Shown piece after piece: positions 24,363 to 32,395 of a stretch of DNA of 64,000 nt. Position numbers and translations under genes: made by a program. A model generated the notes under the pieces. It worked only from the letters and a program-made list of their open reading frames with translations. It was not told where the DNA came from and did no database searches. Every line of letters starts with the position of its first letter. The first letter of the stretch is position 1. The DNA lies in NCBI RefSeq assembly GCF_000160115.1, contig NZ_GG665866.1:248001-312000 (forward strand), written 5' to 3'. The DNA is from Shuttleworthella satelles DSM 14600 (GTDB lineage Bacteria; Bacillota; Clostridia; Lachnospirales; Lachnospiraceae).

Positions 24363-24812
24363 TCATCCCAGGTCTTCACTGTCAAGAACAATGGTAAATG
24401 GTCCGTCATTTAAGAGCTCGACCTTCATATCCGCCCCGAAAATCCCCTTCTCAACTCCGGGGATCGACTTTTTGCACTGGGCAATGATGTACTCGTAGAT
24501 GGCTTCCGCCGATTCCGGTCCGGCGGCCCTGGTGAAGGAAGGACGGTTCCCCTTTCTGCAGTCTGCATAGAGGGTAAACTGACTGACTAAAAGCAGCTTT
24601 CCATCCACGTCCTTTAGGGAGAGGTTAGTCTTCCCCTCTTGATCCTGGAAGATGCGCATCCCAATCAGCTTGTGAACCATCTTGTCCGCAAGAGACAGAC
24701 TGTCCGTCTGACAGATTCCAATCAGAACCAAAAATCCTCTGTCGATCTCTGCCTGCTTCTTCCCGTCTACTGTGACGGAAGCATGGGTTACTCTTTGAAT
24801 AACGAATCTCAT
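24363..24812 (-). CDS. dtd: D-aminoacyl-tRNA deacylase
   Basis: The 149-residue protein removes D-amino acids (and glycine from tRNA-Ala) from mischarged tRNA. It opens [18 protein letters not shown], contains [20 protein letters not shown] with the conserved SQFTL motif, and carries a GP motif in [11 protein letters not shown] near the C-terminus, marking the chirality-checking cross-subunit Gly-Pro. The ATG at 24812 follows GAGG. A TATAAT box (24871-24866 on the minus strand) lies about 55 bases upstream; the matching -35 is poor. It is probably first in a dtd-carboxylesterase-GH2 transcript. Confidence 0.93.
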   Translation of the reverse strand: MRFVIQRVTHASVTVDGKKQAEIDRGFLVLIGICQTDSLSLADKMVHKLIGMRIFQDQEGKTNLSLKDVDGKLLLVSQFTLYADCRKGNRPSFTRAAGPESAEAIYEYIIAQCKKSIPGVEKGIFGADMKVELLNDGPFTIVLDSEDLG

Positions 24813-24865
24813 AGGACAAGTACCTCTTCCTGGGTTTTCAGAATTCTTTTCCTTCAGATGTCTCT

Positions 24866-24871
24866 ATTATA
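24866..24871 (-). promoter_or_regulatory. Likely -10 box for dtd
   Basis: A perfect TATAAT on the minus strand is flanked by AT-rich sequence, 55 bases before dtd. No good -35 is found at 17 bases, so this is a tentative promoter. Confidence 0.35.
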
Positions 24872-24995
24872 GTGTTCAATCTTATTTAATGTTTCGATTT
24901 TAGATAAATTTTATAAAGCCCGATCCTTCGTGAGGCTCTTCTTTCGTGACATATGCACGATTAGTCTGAGATCCGCTTCAAAAGCCTGCGCAAAA

Positions 24996-25003
24996 CTAAA
25001 ATG
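24996..25003. repeat. Left 8-bp target-site duplication of the ISL3-type unit
   Basis: ACTAAAAT directly abuts the left inverted repeat at 25004. The identical octamer follows the right inverted repeat at 34546-34553. ISL3-family transposition makes 8-bp duplications. Confidence 0.8.
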
Positions 25004-25114
25004 GTTCTACAATAAATGTTGGGGCGAATAGATGTTTCCATTCGCCCCTAAGTGTATGATTGGATAAAAAGATCCCCCGAGCGCCAAGCAACAAACAAAA
25101 CACTCGGAGGAACC

Positions 25115-25198
25115 ATGCATAGTCATTCTACTGCATCTCTATTAGGTTTAAAAGACGTTAAGATTAGAAAGGTGGTGAATACAGATCATTATATAAAG
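25115..25198 (+). pseudogene. ISL3-family transposase, 5' fragment
   Basis: The ATG at 25115, with a CGGAGG ribosome site, opens a frame reading ASLLGLKDVKIRKVVNTDHY, the typical ISL3 transposase N-terminus (LLGLKD). Similarity ends after about 28 codons, exactly where the convergent EcfS stop codon (25199-25201) begins. The rest of the gene is found 9 kb away at 33998-34402. Confidence 0.75.
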
Positions 25199-25780
25199 CT
25201 AAATCATTCCTGCTTTTTCAAAATGCTTCTTCAATAGTTTCTTGGAAATTACTGCTCCAATCAATCCGCAAATGGCTATTACAATAAGCATTATTACTGT
25301 AGTCATAGGAGAAACGATTTTGGTTAATGTTCCTAAGTATTCACTCCCAAACATTTTTTCATAAGATTCAAGTGTTTGATCCGCATAGAAAAGAAACGGT
25401 ACATACATTCCACCAAAGCCGGCAAGAACACAAAATATCATATATCCAATTGTTAATCCTTTATAATTGCCAACCCCTTTTGTTCTTGCAATCAACATGG
25501 CTATAATTCCAGCCACTATGCAACTAATTATATATGGCGGATAAAAACCTATAATGCTTGTAAGTACACAAAATAATAAAATCATCCATGGATTTTTTGT
25601 TTTTACCGGTACTAAGAAATAGGCAATTGCTCCAATAATTGACCATATCGGAACTACTAATAGCATTGTGTATGGCGATATGAACAGAAAAGATAACACT
25701 CTATATAAAACTTGTGAGCATAACACCATTAGTGCTGTAATAATTAAATCTTTAATTTGAAATTTCTTTTTTTCTTCCAT
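25199..25780 (-). CDS. ECF transporter substrate-binding (S) component, Trep_Strep/MptD type
   Basis: The 193-residue integral membrane protein has five to six hydrophobic helices (about 12-32, 38-58, 64-84, 85-105, 118-135, 155-180) and a basic C-terminus. It resembles the Trep_Strep family of membrane proteins found beside ECF ATPases and EcfT. As an S component it would bind the substrate and be driven by the downstream-named AT module (here encoded upstream on the same strand). It is the last gene of the operon; its TAG stop lies directly at the junction with the transposase fragment, leaving no 3' untranslated cargo sequence. Substrate unknown. Confidence 0.75.
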   Translation of the reverse strand: MEEKKKFQIKDLIITALMVLCSQVLYRVLSFLFISPYTMLLVVPIWSIIGAIAYFLVPVKTKNPWMILLFCVLTSIIGFYPPYIISCIVAGIIAMLIARTKGVGNYKGLTIGYMIFCVLAGFGGMYVPFLFYADQTLESYEKMFGSEYLGTLTKIVSPMTTVIMLIVIAICGLIGAVISKKLLKKHFEKAGMI

Positions 25781-25797
25781 AATTATTCTCCTTGTTT

Positions 25798-26499
25798 TTA
25801 AATATTTTTTATTTTCATAATGATGATGGCTAGATAAAATACCATCATTATTACTAGCAATAACATATCAAGCATACGAAATTTGACTTCTGTATAACTA
25901 GTTTTTTTACACGAAACTCCAAGTCCTCGTGTCTCAACAGATGCCGACAACTCAGTTGCAGTACATAACATTCGCATTAACATAGGAATCAACATCATTT
26001 CATAAACTTTAAAAGGATGTTTTAAAAATCCAAAGAAAGAAATATCAATCCCTCTCGTCTTAATTCCCTGCTTTATACAAGCAATATCCTGTTTTAGAGT
26101 AGGAAAAAATCTTAATATAACAGCTAATGGAATGTTTATATAATATGGGATTTTCATATTTTGCAAGGAAGCTAATACTTCAGATATTTCACTTGTTCTA
26201 ATCATATTTATAGCTGCAAGTGTCAATGTTATAAAACATAGGACAAAATAGTGTATTGTAGTTGAAATAAATAATGGACTTATTTCCGCTACCATAAACA
26301 ACACTATATATAAAGCTAAAAATTTAAAACAAGTTTTGTATATGCCGCTTATCATTCCATATGCAAATACTGACAAGAAAAGTAGAACTTCATACTTTTT
26401 ACCAGTCAAAGTAAATACTAAAATCCCTATAATTAAAACTTGTAACAACTTAATTCTTGGATCATATCTTATTCCATTTTGTTTACAAGATTTGCTCAT
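25798..26499 (-). CDS. ECF transporter transmembrane (T) component
   Basis: The 233-residue membrane protein matches the EcfT/CbiQ fold: YDPRIKLLQVLIIGILVF at the start, several helices, and in the cytoplasmic loop the motif VILRFFPTLKQDIACIKQGI followed by ...RTRGIDISF. The second coupling motif is ASVETRGLGV; these Ala-Arg-Gly-type motifs dock on the ATPases. It overlaps the ATPase gene start by four bases (ATGA) and lies 17 bases before the S-component gene. Confidence 0.88.
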   Translation of the reverse strand: MSKSCKQNGIRYDPRIKLLQVLIIGILVFTLTGKKYEVLLFLSVFAYGMISGIYKTCFKFLALYIVLFMVAEISPLFISTTIHYFVLCFITLTLAAINMIRTSEISEVLASLQNMKIPYYINIPLAVILRFFPTLKQDIACIKQGIKTRGIDISFFGFLKHPFKVYEMMLIPMLMRMLCTATELSASVETRGLGVSCKKTSYTEVKFRMLDMLLLVIMMVFYLAIIIMKIKNI

Positions 26500-28025
26500 T
26501 CTTCATATCCCTCGCTCTGTAGTAAAAATCTTTTTATTGTTTCAAACTCACCACTTTTCTTTAAACTGTTCCTTTTGCTAACAGTATTATTTTCTATAAA
26601 AACTGCTTTAGTTGCTACTCTACTTAAAAACTCTAAATCATGAGAAATAACAAAAATCAGTATTCCTTTTTTACGAAGATCATTAATTGCTTCAGATACG
26701 ATTTTCATATTCTCATAATCAAGCCCACTGGTTGGCTCATCAAAAATCATAATTTTTTTATTTGAAGCTATTGCAGCCGCAATAGTAACTCGCTGCTTTT
26801 GCCCTCCTGATAAACTTTGCGGATGCCTATTTCTGAATGATGAAATATTCAATAAACTCATCGCATTTTCTATTTTTTCATCATTTTGCTTAATACTATT
26901 CATAGAACTGAGCATTAACTCAGAAACAACAGAATCGGAGTACAGTTGATAATCTGCATCTTGCATCACAAAATATACACTTTTATATAACTCCTTTTGC
27001 TTCGTAAATTTTCCTTCAATAAAAAATTGTCCACTTCTTGCTTTTAGTAATCCTGACATTATTTTCCCTAATGTCGTTTTGCCATTTCCGTTGTGTCCAA
27101 CTATAGCTACTGTTTCGCCAAAATTCCCTTCTAAATTACAATTACTCAAAACGGAATGATTAACATCATAGGAAAAAGATAAATTTTCCACTTTAAAATC
27201 TGCGTTTTGCTTATTAACAATAAGATTATCCTTTAGTTCATATTTAATATTACTTAACTTAAATGTTCGAAGTTTATATGCTCTAATATCTGAATCATTC
27301 AAGTTATCAATATCATTTTTCTTTAATTCTCTATCAATTTTTCCATCTTTCATTATTAAGCATTTATCTACTAAATTTTTTAAGTAGAACAATCTATGCT
27401 CTGAAACAATTACTGTATGTCCCTGTTTCTTTAACCACTCCATAATTTTTTTCAATTTAATAATTGAATGAATATCTAAATTTGCAGATGGCTCGTCAAA
27501 AACATAAATCTTGGGATTCAAAGTTTTTGCAGCTATAATCGCTATCTTCTGTTTTTCACCACTAGATAAAGAAAACATATCCCTATCCATAAGATTTTCA
27601 GCTTCTAAATCGTGAAATGCACAATTCACTCTATCTATCATTTCATCTCTATCTATTCCATAATTTTCAAGAGCAAATGCCACTTCCTTGGTACTATTCG
27701 TTGTAAAAAATTGACTTCGTGGATTTTGAAATATAGAAGCAATATTTTTCCCCATTTCTCCGGGAGTGATCGTTTTTATATCACTTCCTAACACTTTCAC
27801 AGTTCCAGTTAAAACCCCTTCAAAGAAATGTGGAATTAAGCCGTTTATCAATCTTGTAACAGTTGTTTTCCCTGAACCAGACTGACCAGTAAGCAAAATA
27901 AATTCTCCTTCTTTAACTTTGAAATTTATATTTCTGAGACTCACTTCTGTTTGTGTTCCATAACTGAAACTTACATTATCAAAATCAATAACTACATCTC
28001 CCATTTCATCACCTATATTTTCCAA
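26496..28025 (-). CDS. ECF ATPase with two fused ABC domains
   Basis: The 509-residue protein holds two complete nucleotide-binding domains. The first has Walker A GQSGSGKTT (about 45), signature LSSGEKQK and KIYVFDEPSANLD. The second has GHNGNGKTT (about 315), signature LSGGQKQR and IMIFDEPTSGLD. The fusion replaces separate EcfA and EcfA'. It has no membrane segment. It overlaps the ABC exporter-type gene upstream by 13 bases and ecfT downstream by 4, so the set is translationally linked. Confidence 0.9.
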   Translation of the reverse strand: MENIGDEMGDVVIDFDNVSFSYGTQTEVSLRNINFKVKEGEFILLTGQSGSGKTTVTRLINGLIPHFFEGVLTGTVKVLGSDIKTITPGEMGKNIASIFQNPRSQFFTTNSTKEVAFALENYGIDRDEMIDRVNCAFHDLEAENLMDRDMFSLSSGEKQKIAIIAAKTLNPKIYVFDEPSANLDIHSIIKLKKIMEWLKKQGHTVIVSEHRLFYLKNLVDKCLIMKDGKIDRELKKNDIDNLNDSDIRAYKLRTFKLSNIKYELKDNLIVNKQNADFKVENLSFSYDVNHSVLSNCNLEGNFGETVAIVGHNGNGKTTLGKIMSGLLKARSGQFFIEGKFTKQKELYKSVYFVMQDADYQLYSDSVVSELMLSSMNSIKQNDEKIENAMSLLNISSFRNRHPQSLSGGQKQRVTIAAAIASNKKIMIFDEPTSGLDYENMKIVSEAINDLRKKGILIFVISHDLEFLSRVATKAVFIENNTVSKRNSLKKSGEFETIKRFLLQSEGYEE

Positions 28026-29737
28026 CCAATAGATTGTTTTCTAATTTCGATGAAATGTTTATATACTCCATCTTGACTAATTAGTTCCTTATGATTCCCT
28101 TGTTGTACAATTTCCCCTTTATCAATAACAATAATTTGATCTGCTCCTCTTACCGTAGATAATCTATGTGCAATGCTAATGAGAGTTTTATTTCTTGTTA
28201 ACTCATTAATTGCACTAATTAACATATGCTCGTTTTCAGGATCTACACTTGAAGTTGCTTCATCAAGAATAATGATTGGAGCATCTTTAAGGATTGCTCT
28301 TGCAATAGATATTCTTTGCTTTTCTCCTCCCGACAACGTTGAACCGCCCTCACCAACAACAGTACCGTATCCATCACTAAGGCTTGTTATAAAATCGTGG
28401 CAACAAGCTTTCTTGCAAGCCTCCACCACCTCATCATGTGTTGCGTTTGGATTTCCAAATTTTACATTATTCTCAATCGTGTCATTGAATAAATAAACCT
28501 TCTGAAATACCATACTGATATTTTGTAATAGGCTTTCAGAGGTAAAGTCCTTAACATTATGTCCTCCAATAAATACTTCACCTTTATTAACATCCCAAAA
28601 TCTTGCTATAATATTACAAAGAGTTGTCTTTCCAGAACCTGAAGCACCGACAATAGCCAAACTGCTATTCGACTTTATCTGCAAATTTATATTCTTCAAA
28701 ATCTCTCTTTCCCCATATCCAAAACAAACATCTTTCAATTCAATGTCATAGGAATTCAAGTCAATTTCTTTTCCGCCCTCATCAAGCGAAGGTATATCTG
28801 AAACATAGTCCAATCGATTAAGTTGTGTTGCGAGCATTCTGCTTAAAAATGCTCCATCATTAACCAACTCCAATTCCATAAAAATTAGAAAAGCAGATAC
28901 TATAAACATAAGAGTATATGAAAGTGGAATCAGAGATTTCATATATAGAATTATTGCAACAAACACCAATACACAGCTCGCAACTTTAAAAATCATTTCA
29001 TATAGTTTCATTAAATAAGCTGAACCCTCAGTAACCTCAATATCAACTTTACATTTACTCATAAACGCTTTTTCAACTTTATTTTTTCCATCAGTTCCTT
29101 TTTCAAAAGAACGAAGTACTGAAATTCCTCTAATATACTCAATTGCATCAGTAACAAGCATTTCTTGTGAGTCTTGCATGATAGGAGAATATTTTTCGGT
29201 TTTCTTTGCGATTAATTTAAGAACGCCCATACCAAAGATGATTGCAATTAAAGATACCATCCCTACCGGAAAACAAAAGATCAATAACATGGTAGTCATA
29301 CTAAAGGCATGAAAAAAACCTCCTACAATAAAGTTCATCGCAAGCATCGCCATACCCTCTAAGTCGGAAATAGTTGTTGTTAGAACCGCTTGGATTGTTC
29401 CTAAGTTTTTTTCTGAAAAATACCCCATTGGAGCTTTTTTCAGTTTTTCCCCTATTTCAATCCTTTTATCCTTAAAAATTTCATAACCTGATGCACTTAA
29501 TTTTCTATCACAAAGATATTGAAAAATGAATCTGCCGAATATACTCACAACTACAATTGCTGTTGCCTGCATAATAATAGTCATATTCAACTGTTCAAGA
29601 TTAATCATAATCAGTAAAACCGCCAACAGCATCAAGGAAGCGAAGAATGATTTTAATCCACTAAATATAAGACCAAGAATTACATTTTTTTTATACTTCC
29701 CTGATATTTTTAATATACGTTTTACAATGCTAATCAT
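28013..29737 (-). CDS. ABC transporter, fused permease-ATPase (second half-transporter)
   Basis: The 574-residue half-transporter has six N-terminal transmembrane helices (about 15-310) and an ATPase domain with Walker A GASGSGKTT, Q-loop MVFQKVYLF, signature LSGGEKQR, Walker B IIILDEATSSVD and the switch His in SIAHRLST. It lies one base after its partner gene and is probably its heterodimer partner. The DEATSSVDPENE form recalls the IrtAB/YbtPQ-like branch, whose members import siderophores despite an exporter fold. Direction of transport cannot be told from sequence here. Confidence 0.88.
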   Translation of the reverse strand: MISIVKRILKISGKYKKNVILGLIFSGLKSFFASLMLLAVLLIMINLEQLNMTIIMQATAIVVVSIFGRFIFQYLCDRKLSASGYEIFKDKRIEIGEKLKKAPMGYFSEKNLGTIQAVLTTTISDLEGMAMLAMNFIVGGFFHAFSMTTMLLIFCFPVGMVSLIAIIFGMGVLKLIAKKTEKYSPIMQDSQEMLVTDAIEYIRGISVLRSFEKGTDGKNKVEKAFMSKCKVDIEVTEGSAYLMKLYEMIFKVASCVLVFVAIILYMKSLIPLSYTLMFIVSAFLIFMELELVNDGAFLSRMLATQLNRLDYVSDIPSLDEGGKEIDLNSYDIELKDVCFGYGEREILKNINLQIKSNSSLAIVGASGSGKTTLCNIIARFWDVNKGEVFIGGHNVKDFTSESLLQNISMVFQKVYLFNDTIENNVKFGNPNATHDEVVEACKKACCHDFITSLSDGYGTVVGEGGSTLSGGEKQRISIARAILKDAPIIILDEATSSVDPENEHMLISAINELTRNKTLISIAHRLSTVRGADQIIVIDKGEIVQQGNHKELISQDGVYKHFIEIRKQSIGWKI

Positions 29738-31489
29738 TTACAACGCCTCCTTTTCGTTATCTAATCCGCCTACATAATTTTTCCACAAGGAAGCATATAC
29801 TCCATCTTTTTTTACAAGGGCTTCATGAGTTCCATTCTCTACAAATTCCCCATCTTTCATAACAAGGATTGTATCAGCATTTGTAATAGTAGAGAGCCTG
29901 TGAGCAACCACTATCAGAGTCTTTCCTTTAATGAGTTTGGTGATTGCACTTTGAATGAGATATTCATTTTCAGGATCTGCAAATGCAGTTGCTTCATCTA
30001 AAATAATTACCTTAGATTGTTTTAACATTGCTCTTGCAATCGTAATTCTTTGCCTTTCTCCACCAGACAAAGAACCTCCTGCATCACCGACTTTTGTGTT
30101 ATATCCATTTTCAAGTTCCATAATAAAGTCATGGCAAGATGCTGCTTTAGCCGCCTCAATAACCTCATCATCACTTGCAGTTGGTTTTCCCATTTTTATA
30201 TTTTCTTTTATACTTGTATTAAACAAGAAATTGTCTTGAGCAACATAGCTTATCTCATTTGTTAGCTGTTCAAATGGAATTTCGGGTATTTTCTTTCCAC
30301 CATAATAGATACTTCCATTGGACGGATCCCAAAAACCAGCCATAAGTTTTGCTATTGTAGATTTTCCAGAACCTGAATTTCCTACCAATGCGGTTACTGT
30401 ATTTGGTTTTAATTCAAAGTTGATATTTTTTAGCACAAGTTCCTTATCATATGCAAATGAAACATTTTCAAAACGATAGAGAGTGTCATCAAAGATTACC
30501 TTCTCTTTTGGTCTTTTAAGTTCCTCTTTCGATAGAAATTCCTCTATTGCGTCTAAACTTGCCTTAACCATGTTGAATTGCTCAGAATATTTACCGATTT
30601 TCATTAAATGTGCAATAAAACCAATAGGCAGTATAATGCACACAATAAAGCTTGATAACGATATTTTTGAATTCATATACAGATATGCACCAATCGGCAA
30701 AGTTCCTAAAAGTGTGGATGGCATAACTGCTTGAACAAATGCTGACCATAACCAACTTTGCTTCCACCAAGCAAGTGTACTATCATGAAAGAAGTTAATT
30801 GCGTTCGTAAATTTTTCATAAGAAGAAGCACTGTGGTTAAAAGCTTTTATAACCTCAATCCCATTAATATATTCAACCAAAGTACTATTCATATTATTTT
30901 GAGCTGTAGTATATGTTTTGCTTCTAAACTCATAATCCTTCATCATACCTATATATCCAAGCATTCCTAAAGGAATTGTAAGTAACGAAGCCAACCCCAT
31001 CCTATAGTCCAAAGCAAAAATCAAAACCAAAAATAAAACAGGAGATACTATACTTGATGTTATCTCCGGCATAAAATGAGCCATTGAATCTTCCAGCTTA
31101 GACACTGTATCTACAATTAAATTTTTAAATTTACCTATAGGAGTATCTATCATTACACCCATAGGTACTCTTAGCATTTTTTCAGCTACTAAACTTCGTA
31201 TATTTTTTAAAATATGAAATGTTGCTTTATGTGAAGTTATTGTTGAGGATAATGTAAAAATTCCCTTTAAAATTTGTCCACATAAAGCAAAAAGTGTTAG
31301 ATACAATACAGTTCTAAATGACACTTCAGATTGATATATTTTTTCTATCAATTTTGCTATTGCTAAAAAAGGAATCATTCCAAACAGTTCCCCTATGGTC
31401 GCTAACAAAATTGATTTGTATAATTGTTTTTTCTCGCCATCGGCGTATTTAAGCAACTCTGAAATGGCATTTTTATTGTTACTTTTCAA
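29738..31489 (-). CDS. ABC transporter, fused permease-ATPase (first half-transporter)
   Basis: From a TTG start at 31489 (LKSNNKNAISELLKYADGEK) the protein is 583 residues. GGAGGAG lies eight bases before this TTG and inside the longer frame, which decides the start. Six transmembrane helices precede the ATPase domain: Walker A GNSGSGKST, Q-loop YVAQDNFLF, signature LSGGERQR, Walker B VIILDEATAFAD, switch VVAHRLST. Both ATP sites look competent. It follows tetR in the same direction after 58 bases containing an inverted repeat. Confidence 0.88.
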   Translation of the reverse strand: MKSNNKNAISELLKYADGEKKQLYKSILLATIGELFGMIPFLAIAKLIEKIYQSEVSFRTVLYLTLFALCGQILKGIFTLSSTITSHKATFHILKNIRSLVAEKMLRVPMGVMIDTPIGKFKNLIVDTVSKLEDSMAHFMPEITSSIVSPVLFLVLIFALDYRMGLASLLTIPLGMLGYIGMMKDYEFRSKTYTTAQNNMNSTLVEYINGIEVIKAFNHSASSYEKFTNAINFFHDSTLAWWKQSWLWSAFVQAVMPSTLLGTLPIGAYLYMNSKISLSSFIVCIILPIGFIAHLMKIGKYSEQFNMVKASLDAIEEFLSKEELKRPKEKVIFDDTLYRFENVSFAYDKELVLKNINFELKPNTVTALVGNSGSGKSTIAKLMAGFWDPSNGSIYYGGKKIPEIPFEQLTNEISYVAQDNFLFNTSIKENIKMGKPTASDDEVIEAAKAASCHDFIMELENGYNTKVGDAGGSLSGGERQRITIARAMLKQSKVIILDEATAFADPENEYLIQSAITKLIKGKTLIVVAHRLSTITNADTILVMKDGEFVENGTHEALVKKDGVYASLWKNYVGGLDNEKEAL

Positions 31490-31507
31490 GAAAATATCTC
31501 CTCCAAA

Positions 31508-31539
31508 CAAAAAGTTAATTAGTTATCGCTAACTTTTTG
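31508..31539. promoter_or_regulatory. Inverted repeat between tetR and the ABC genes
   Basis: CAAAAAGTTA (31508-31517) and TAACTTTTTG (31530-31539) form perfect 10-bp arms around 12 bases. The repeat sits just upstream of the ABC gene's ribosome site. It could be a second regulator site or an attenuating hairpin. Confidence 0.5.
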
Positions 31540-31547
31540 ACAAAAAA

Positions 31548-32189
31548 TTATCTATTATTTTTCTTCATTAAGCCTTGCCAACCATAATATTGAAAAATAA
31601 CAATGCTTCTAATATATTCGCCAACATTATCATGCGGTATATCATGAAGAACACACTCGCATAGAGATGTAATATAGCCTTTTGTAATGACATGAACTTC
31701 AAACTCTTTAATCTCTGTGATAATTTGCTCTTGTTTAGCGTTGAAAAGAATAAGCTTCATATTTTTAGCTGTATATCTTTCAGTAATATCCTCAATAAAG
31801 TTTTCTACTTGCGACCCTTTGCTACACGCAAAAATCAGCTTAAAGTTATCAAAATGCGCATACATATAATCAACAAATAGCATTGTTTCCAAGAATAAAT
31901 TTTCTATAATCGCTTCATCATCGACTAAATCAGAGTCTATCCTAATAGTTTTTTGTTCGCTCCTTTTTTCAACATCAGAAACAACATCTAATGTGTAATT
32001 ATATTCCTCTTCAATTAGAGCAAAAAATAATGCTTCCTTATTTTTGAAATGACGATAAATAGCTCCTGTAGTTACTTTTGCTAATTTAGCAATTTCAGCT
32101 ACCTGTGCATTTTCGAATCCTTTGCTTAAAAATTCCCTTTTAGCACATTCTAAAATTCTATTTTTTGTTATATCAGAGCAATAAGACAT
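31548..32189 (-). CDS. TetR-family transcriptional regulator
   Basis: The 213-residue protein has the N-terminal TetR helix-turn-helix, EFLSKGFENAQVAEIAKLAK then VTTGAIYRHFKNKEALFFAL (about 16-58). The C-terminal ligand domain is unlike its neighbours and carries ACSKGSQVENFIEDITERY. As first gene of the operon, with a palindrome over its own -10 box, it most likely represses the transporter genes and itself until a ligand binds. A GAGGG ribosome site precedes the ATG. Confidence 0.88.
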   Translation of the reverse strand: MSYCSDITKNRILECAKREFLSKGFENAQVAEIAKLAKVTTGAIYRHFKNKEALFFALIEEEYNYTLDVVSDVEKRSEQKTIRIDSDLVDDEAIIENLFLETMLFVDYMYAHFDNFKLIFACSKGSQVENFIEDITERYTAKNMKLILFNAKQEQIITEIKEFEVHVITKGYITSLCECVLHDIPHDNVGEYIRSIVIFQYYGWQGLMKKNNR

Positions 32190-32211
32190 CTAACTTTTCC
32201 CTCTCATTTTT

Positions 32212-32266
32212 TGATAAATATATTATCTTTAATAATTATATTATCACTTTTCCAGTTTTTAGTCAA
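32212..32266 (-). promoter_or_regulatory. tetR operon promoter with overlapping operator-like palindrome
   Basis: On the minus strand TTGACT (32266-32261) and TAATAT (32243-32238) are 17 bases apart, close to the sigma-A consensus. A partly symmetric element with outer TGATAA / TTATCA half-sites (32246-32241 and 32217-32212) begins in the -10 box and covers the start region. A smaller GATAA-5-TTATC palindrome lies at 32213-32227. This is a typical autorepressor layout. Confidence 0.7.
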
Positions 32267-32395
32267 TATATCACCACTCCTATTGTCATCGTTAAATAAA
32301 AAGGTGAATTGCAATCTGAGTTTCTACCCCTTCCTCTTAACCGCTAGAAGTTAATCCTTCCGAATGTCAAGTAGATCTTAATTCTTCCGAAAGAA

